DNA from: an uncultured Oscillospiraceae bacterium
GTDB lineage: Bacteria > Bacillota > Clostridia > Oscillospirales > Ruminococcaceae
Length of the DNA stretch: 64,000 nt
Assembly: GCA_934462925.1 (NCBI GenBank)
Contig: CAKSIT010000015.1
Span: forward strand, 1-64,000
Direction of reading: 5' to 3'
Numbering within the stretch: position 1 is the stretch's first letter; each line of letters opens with the position of its first letter. Below the pieces are notes generated by a model. It was not told the DNA's origin. It searched no databases and saw only the letters and a program-made list of their open reading frames with translations. Both the position numbers and the translations under genes were made by a program. This document shows, piece by piece, positions 59,759 through 64,000 of this stretch.

Positions 59759-61252
59759 TTAAGACTTGAGGAAGTCGAGAACGACTGCGCTCATATCCTG
59801 CTTTTCAACGCACCCTGTGAACCTTACAGCCTTGTCCTTTGTCGCTGCAAGAGGCGCGGGCATCTTTGTAGAGGTGAGCTTTTCAAGGCGGTCGATTATC
59901 TCGAACTCGTCGTCGGTGTCTGCCTTGCCGCCGAGCGCCTCGTAAACAGCGCCGCTGAACTTGTAGGGGTTAGCGGTGGAAGCGATAACGGTCTTGGCGT
60001 CGTCGCCCGTTTCGCGCTTGTAGTCCTCGTATACCTTAAGCGCGACAGCGGTGTGCGTGTCGAGCAGGTACGAGTAGCTCTCGAACGTGCGCCTGATAGC
60101 GGACTTCGTTTCGTCGTCGGAGCAGCACCCCGCGTAGAAAAGCGCGGAAATCTTGTCCTTGACGTCCTGCGTAACCTCGTATCTGCCGCTTTCCTTAAGG
60201 CTTGCGAACCACTCGCTTATCTGCTTGTCGTCACCGCCCGTGAGGTGGTAGAGCAGTCTCTCGAGATTAGAGGAAATGAGTATATCCATAGAGGGCGAAA
60301 CGGTGGTGTAGAACTTTCTGTTCCTGTCGTAAACGCCCGTTCTGATGAAGTCTGTGAGAACATTGTTGCTGTTGGACGCGCAGATAAGCTTATTCACGGG
60401 GATACCCATGAGCTTTGCGTAGTACGCCGCGAGAATGTTGCCGAAGTTGCCCGTAGGCACAACGATATTTATCTTCTCGCCGAACTCCACCTCGCCGTTC
60501 TTAACAAGCTCCGCATAGGTGGAAGCGTAGTAGATTATCTGCGGCGCGAGGCGTCCCCAGTTGATGGAGTTCGCGCTCGACAGCAGGATATCGTTCTTTG
60601 CAAGGCGCTGCGCTATCGCGTCGTCGGTGAAAATCGCCTTGACGCCGTTCTGGCAGTCGTCAAAGTTGCCCTTGACTGCGCATACGTTTACGTTCGCGCC
60701 CTCCTGCGTGGTCATCTGGCGCTTTTGCATACGCGAAACGCCGTCCTCGGGGTAAAACACCGTGATGGACGTACCCGCAACGTCCTTGAAGCCCTCAAGA
60801 GCGGCCTTGCCCGTGTCGCCCGAGGTAGCTACGAGTATCGCTATCTGCTTGCCGTCAACCGTCTTTTTAGCGGAAGTCGTGAGCAGGTACGGCAGAATCT
60901 GCAGCGCCATGTCCTTGAACGCGCAGGTAGGTCCGTGCCACAGCTCGAGAACATATGTACCGGGAACGAGCTTGGATATCTCGGCAATGCTGTCGCTGTC
61001 GAAATTCCTGTCGTTGTACGCGCTGTCAACGCAGCGGCGTATCTCCTCGGGTGTGAAATCGGTCAGCAGCCTGCTGAATATATCGTACGCCCTGTCTGCA
61101 TAGCTTTTGTCGCAAAGCGCCAGTATCTCGTCCTTTGTAAGCGCGGGAATGCTCTCGGGGACGTAAAGTCCGCCCTCGTCGGACAGCCCCTTGGTGATAG
61201 CGTGCGCGCTCGTCACCTTCAAGGAGGAGTTTCTTGTGCTTTTGTAGTTCAT
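59759..61252 (-). CDS. thrC: Threonine synthase
   Basis: The ATG at 61252 (MNYKSTRNSS) follows AAGGAGA. The 497-aa PLP enzyme belongs to the long fungal/gamma-proteobacterial-like class. It has YKSTRNSSLKVTSAHAI at the start, GGLYVPESIP, the PLP lysine in GPTCAFKDMALQ, VATSGDTGKAALEG and VPTGNFGNILAAYYA. It converts phosphohomoserine to threonine, the substrate of the ilvA product encoded elsewhere in this window. It follows yraN by 23 bp. Confidence 0.96.
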   Translation of the reverse strand: MNYKSTRNSSLKVTSAHAITKGLSDEGGLYVPESIPALTKDEILALCDKSYADRAYDIFSRLLTDFTPEEIRRCVDSAYNDRNFDSDSIAEISKLVPGTYVLELWHGPTCAFKDMALQILPYLLTTSAKKTVDGKQIAILVATSGDTGKAALEGFKDVAGTSITVFYPEDGVSRMQKRQMTTQEGANVNVCAVKGNFDDCQNGVKAIFTDDAIAQRLAKNDILLSSANSINWGRLAPQIIYYASTYAELVKNGEVEFGEKINIVVPTGNFGNILAAYYAKLMGIPVNKLICASNSNNVLTDFIRTGVYDRNRKFYTTVSPSMDILISSNLERLLYHLTGGDDKQISEWFASLKESGRYEVTQDVKDKISALFYAGCCSDDETKSAIRRTFESYSYLLDTHTAVALKVYEDYKRETGDDAKTVIASTANPYKFSGAVYEALGGKADTDDEFEIIDRLEKLTSTKMPAPLAATKDKAVRFTGCVEKQDMSAVVLDFLKS

Positions 61253-61275
61253 AAAAGCGTCTCCTTTCATGCGGT

Positions 61276-61665
61276 TCAGTTTACTGTATATACGCCGTCT
61301 GTAGTGAACGCGTCCTCGTAAATCTCAACGCGCTCTACCGCGGGCGGCGTACCCGTGAACGTTACCTGCGCGATGTCGTATCGCGGCTGTAACGCCTCGG
61401 GGTGTTCTGTAAGGTATGCGTCGGCGGTGAGAATAATGCGCCTGCGCTTTGCAGCGTTTACCGCCTCAAGCCCGCTCACCATGCTGCCGCGCTTTCTCGC
61501 CTTCACCTCGGTGAAAACGATAAAGCCGCCGTCCCGCGAGATTATGTCTATCTCCCCGAACGGTCTGCGGTAGTTGCGCGCTATAATCGTATGCCCGCGC
61601 CTTTCAAGCACGGCGCACACCGCGTCCTCGCCGAGCCTGCCCTTTTCGCCCTTATCCGTTGCCAT
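61276..61665 (-). CDS. yraN: YraN/UPF0102 family nuclease-fold protein
   Basis: The ATG at 61665 (MATDKGEKGRLGED) overlaps the end of rnhB by 14 bp. The 129-aa protein has the family motifs GRLGEDAVCAVLERRGHTI, RRPFGEIDII and the endonuclease-like FTEVKARKR. Members resemble Holliday-junction resolvase folds, and their role is unsettled. The rnhB-yraN adjacency is typical for the family. Confidence 0.93.
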   Translation of the reverse strand: MATDKGEKGRLGEDAVCAVLERRGHTIIARNYRRPFGEIDIISRDGGFIVFTEVKARKRGSMVSGLEAVNAAKRRRIILTADAYLTEHPEALQPRYDIAQVTFTGTPPAVERVEIYEDAFTTDGVYTVN

Positions 61666-62338
61666 TGCGTTTAGCAAAATGCTTCTTGAAAAAGGACTTT
61701 CTGTGTATCGGACACAGCCCGTAACGGTCTACAGCCTCAAGGTGAGCCTTTGTGCCGTAGCCCTTGTGCTTTTCAAACCCGTACTGCGGGTAGAGCTTCG
61801 CCTGCTCGCACATATAGCGGTCTCTCGCCACCTTTGCAAGCACGGAAGCCGCCGCGACAGCCTCGGAGCGCGCGTCGGCCTTATTAAGGCACTTTACGCG
61901 CCCGTCTATCTGCGGCAGAACGTCGCCGTCCACAAGCACAAGCCCCGCGGTCATGCCAAGTCCCTCGCACGCGCGTTTCATCGCGTCAAGGTCCGCGGAC
62001 AGGATATCGGTGCTTTCTATCTGCTCGACGGAAGACACTGCAATGCAGTACGCAAGCGCCTTTGCGCGTATCTCGTCAAAGAGCTTCTCGCGCTTTTTGG
62101 GCGTAAGCTTCTTGCTGTCGTTGAGTCCCTCTATGGGGTTCTCGGGGTCGAGGATAACGGCAGCCGCGTAAACGTCGCCCGCAAGCGGACCGCGCCCCGC
62201 CTCGTCAATACCGCAAAGCGCGCCGTACTGCGCCCTCACGCGCTCGTCGAACTCCCTGAGCGATATGTCGTCCGAAAGCCCGTCAAGCGCGAGCCGGTCG
62301 CTCTCACTTTTGTGGTGTTTCGAGAGTGATTCTGCCAA
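61652..62338 (-). CDS. rnhB: Ribonuclease HII
   Basis: The frame is open from 62362. I favour a TTG at 62338 because AGAGGTGG lies 5 bases before it, but TTG at 62362 or a GTG between them is possible. It overlaps the end of rbgA. The protein (about 228 aa) has CGIDEAGRGPLAGDVYAAAV, LNDSKKLTPKKRE, the acidic AADLDAMK-type centre (ILSADLDAMKRA) and ASVLAKVARDRYM. It removes RNA from RNA-DNA hybrids and single ribonucleotides. Confidence 0.94.
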   Translation of the reverse strand: MAESLSKHHKSESDRLALDGLSDDISLREFDERVRAQYGALCGIDEAGRGPLAGDVYAAAVILDPENPIEGLNDSKKLTPKKREKLFDEIRAKALAYCIAVSSVEQIESTDILSADLDAMKRACEGLGMTAGLVLVDGDVLPQIDGRVKCLNKADARSEAVAAASVLAKVARDRYMCEQAKLYPQYGFEKHKGYGTKAHLEAVDRYGLCPIHRKSFFKKHFAKRNGNG

Positions 62339-63152
62339 TCCTGCCACCTCTGTATTCGTCAAGCAGCGTTGCCGCGGCGCGCTCAGCGTCGGGTTCTCCG
62401 CCCGAAACGAGCATTCCGCGCGCGCGGGCTATTTCGGTCAGAACATCGCCCTCGCCGCTTATCTTGTATCTTGCCTTTATAAGGTCGGGGTAATCGCGCA
62501 GCAGCAGCTCGCCAAGCGCCCTTGCGAGCGCCTCGGCGTCCATAACGTCGTCTTTTATAGCGCCCGTGAACGCAAGCCGCTGCGCGGCTGTCTGGTCGTC
62601 AAACTTCGGCCAGAGTATACCCGGCATATCAAGCAGCTCAACGTCCTTATCGACGCTCACCCACTGCTTTCCGCGGGTAACGCCCGGACGGTCGCCTACC
62701 TTTGCCTTTTTGCTGTTTGCCATGCGGTTTATAAACGAGCTTTTGCCCACGTTCGGAATGCCCACGACCATAAGCCGCAGCGCCTTTCCTATCATGCCGC
62801 GCGCTTTCCTGCGCTCAATAAGCTCGCTCAGCAGCGTTTTTACCGTGGGTACGAACCTGTTGATACCCTTGCCGCTGCGGCAGTCGCACACCATAACGGT
62901 CATGCCCCTGCTCTCGTAATACCTGCGCCAGAGGGCGGTCGCCCGCTCGTCGGCGTAGTCGCATTTGTTCATTATCATAATGCGCGGCTTATCCCGCACA
63001 AGCTCGTCAAGAATAGGATTCCTGCTGCTTTCGGGTATCCGCGCATCGGTGATTTCCACTACCGCGTCCACCATCTTGAGGTCAGCCTCGATAAGGCGGC
63101 GCGTTTTTGTCATATGCCCGGGAAACCACTGGATATTTCCTACATCGCTCAT
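62304..63152 (-). CDS. rbgA: Ribosome biogenesis GTPase RbgA/YlqF
   Basis: The 282-aa protein is a circularly permuted GTPase: NKCDYADE (G4) comes first, then VVGIPNVGKSSFINRM (G1) and LLDMPGILWPK (G3). The start WFPGHMTKTRR is characteristic and the C-terminus binds RNA. It acts in late 50S subunit assembly. Its start codon overlaps the lepB stop as ATGA, and it lies in the conserved rplS-lepB-rbgA-rnhB order. Confidence 0.96.
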   Translation of the reverse strand: MSDVGNIQWFPGHMTKTRRLIEADLKMVDAVVEITDARIPESSRNPILDELVRDKPRIMIMNKCDYADERATALWRRYYESRGMTVMVCDCRSGKGINRFVPTVKTLLSELIERRKARGMIGKALRLMVVGIPNVGKSSFINRMANSKKAKVGDRPGVTRGKQWVSVDKDVELLDMPGILWPKFDDQTAAQRLAFTGAIKDDVMDAEALARALGELLLRDYPDLIKARYKISGEGDVLTEIARARGMLVSGGEPDAERAAATLLDEYRGGRIGRITLETPQK

Positions 63153-63766
63153 ATCAGTCCGAATTTGTCGAACGGGTAAATGCGCACGAACGCCTTTCCC
63201 ATTATCTGGTCAACATCAATATATCCGACAGAAACCTGGTCGCGGCTGTCGCGCGAGTTGTTTCTGTTGTCGCCCATCACGTACACGCAGTTGTCGGGAA
63301 CGACGTAGTCAACGCCGCTTGTCGTGCCGAACTCCTCAAGGTGAGTGAGGTCCTTTATATAGTCCTCCTCGAGAAGCTCGCCGTTGCGGTAGACCTCGCC
63401 CGCCTCGAAATCAAAGCGGATAGTGTCCCCCGCAAGCCCGATAACGCGCTTGATTATCGGCTCGCCGTACGTTCCCGTGGTTCTGCGCTGAAGCATATCT
63501 GCCTGCACGACGACGATATCGCCGTAATCGGGCGTGTACAGGAAGTTTGTAGCGATAACCTTATCCTTATCAAGCAGCGTGTCGTTCATCGAGCCGCCGT
63601 CAACGGTGATTGAGCGGAACACGAACAGATTAAGTGCAAGCATAAAAAGCACCGCGTAAACAAGGCTTCCCGTCCAGTCGAGCGCGTCCGCAAAGGGTTT
63701 TACCGCTCTCTCGCTTATTTCGTTAGCCTTTTGGGTGATTTTTTCATCAATTCTCTTGTCTGACAT
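63149..63766 (-). CDS. lepB: Signal peptidase I
   Basis: The 205-aa protein has one membrane helix (about 33-52), the catalytic serine in VDGGSMNDTLLD, the catalytic lysine in IIKRVIGLAGDTIRF and the conserved VMGDNRNNSRDSR box. It removes signal peptides from exported proteins. It lies between rplS and rbgA and overlaps the latter by 4 bp. Confidence 0.96.
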   Translation of the reverse strand: MSDKRIDEKITQKANEISERAVKPFADALDWTGSLVYAVLFMLALNLFVFRSITVDGGSMNDTLLDKDKVIATNFLYTPDYGDIVVVQADMLQRRTTGTYGEPIIKRVIGLAGDTIRFDFEAGEVYRNGELLEEDYIKDLTHLEEFGTTSGVDYVVPDNCVYVMGDNRNNSRDSRDQVSVGYIDVDQIMGKAFVRIYPFDKFGLI

Positions 63767-63874
63767 TGCACATTCTCTTTCTCAGCATATCCACGCGCAG
63801 CCCCGCCGAAGCGGAGCGTTGCATGAATGAGGTTGGTTTGATACGGAGCGCACAGATGTGCGGCATTCCCCGAA

Positions 63875-64000
63875 TTAAACCTTGGACTTAACCTTGGCAG
63901 CCTTACCAACTCTGTCGCGCAGGTAGTAGAGCTTAGCTCTGCGAACCTTACCGCTTCTTACTACCTCGACCTTTTCTACTGTCGGGGAGTGGAGCGGGAA
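63875..64000 (-). CDS. rplS: 50S ribosomal protein L19, C-terminal part (cut by window edge)
   Basis: The last 41 codons read [35 protein letters not shown] and KVKSKV before a TAA. This is the conserved C-terminus of L19, which contacts 16S rRNA at the subunit interface. The start lies beyond the window. Confidence 0.96.
   Translation of the reverse strand, partial: FPLHSPTVEKVEVVRSGKVRRAKLYYLRDRVGKAAKVKSKV

Noticed and set aside
63715..63909. Small ORF between lepB and rplS
   Set aside because: It overlaps both lepB and the L19 coding end in another frame and has no start signals.
1..64000. tRNA, rRNA, phage or insertion-sequence transposase genes
   Set aside because: I saw no cloverleaf with conserved T-loop, no rRNA segment and no transposase or phage structural gene. 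The only recombinase is the broken serine recombinase.

Overview
This is a GC-rich chromosomal window with the gene content of a Gram-positive anaerobic Clostridium-class Firmicute, most likely of the Oscillospiraceae/Ruminococcaceae kind. That assignment is inferred from the rplS-lepB-rbgA-rnhB-yraN order, lipobox lipoproteins, a SPxTG-type wall anchor, a LytS/SpoIIE signalling style and a GH74 xyloglucanase-like enzyme. It is not based on any database search.

Region by region: (1) 1-5.9 kb is an accessory, decaying stretch. It holds a broken P-loop GTPase-like gene, a membrane S41 peptidase with lower GC, a serine recombinase split by a repeat element, an orphan HsdS-like half-subunit and a block of 23-bp tandem repeats. 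(2) 5.9-15.8 kb carries mostly stand-alone metabolic or hypothetical genes: a histidine phosphatase, a hexapeptide-repeat protein, a DUF4867 protein, an alpha/beta-hydrolase-like protein, an ATC-hydrolase-family protein, a wall-anchored 5'-nucleotidase and an alkylsulfatase lipoprotein. (3) 15.8-30.4 kb is the centrepiece, a one-strand RiPP-type peptide system. A radical SAM/SPASM enzyme comes first, followed by six tandem precursors with Nif11-like leaders and Cys-rich cores. After these come a seventh small Cys-rich double-glycine peptide, a short HlyD-like protein, a C39-peptidase ABC exporter, a second NHLM-type ABC protein, a LytS-type histidine kinase, a response regulator with a SARP-like output domain, a STAS protein and a SpoIIE phosphatase fused to an anti-sigma-type ATPase. 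Two promoters in the cluster share an identical heptamer direct-repeat layout, the pattern expected for a SARP-type activator. (4) 30.6-50.8 kb holds a degenerate GGDEF protein, a GH74 lipoprotein, SbcCD, a T-box-like leader with ilvA and ridA, a heterodimeric ABC exporter, an M23 peptidase, a chemoreceptor-like protein, a D-2-hydroxyacid dehydrogenase and CobO. (5) 51-64 kb has a MATE pseudogene, Nnr, a lipoprotein and an MGMT-like protein, then the housekeeping block clpX-clpP-tig-phosphoesterase-thrC-yraN-rnhB-rbgA-lepB-rplS.

Three families of non-coding repeats are scattered through the window. Family A is a chain of about seven hairpins with an 11-bp target duplication where it split the recombinase. 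Family B (three copies, 4-bp duplications) and family C (two copies, TTAT duplications) are MITE-like. B and C share the same internal stem-loop with a compensatory base-pair change. The B copies split the MATE gene, form the predicted 5' leader of nnr and sit just upstream of the cobO ribosome-binding site.
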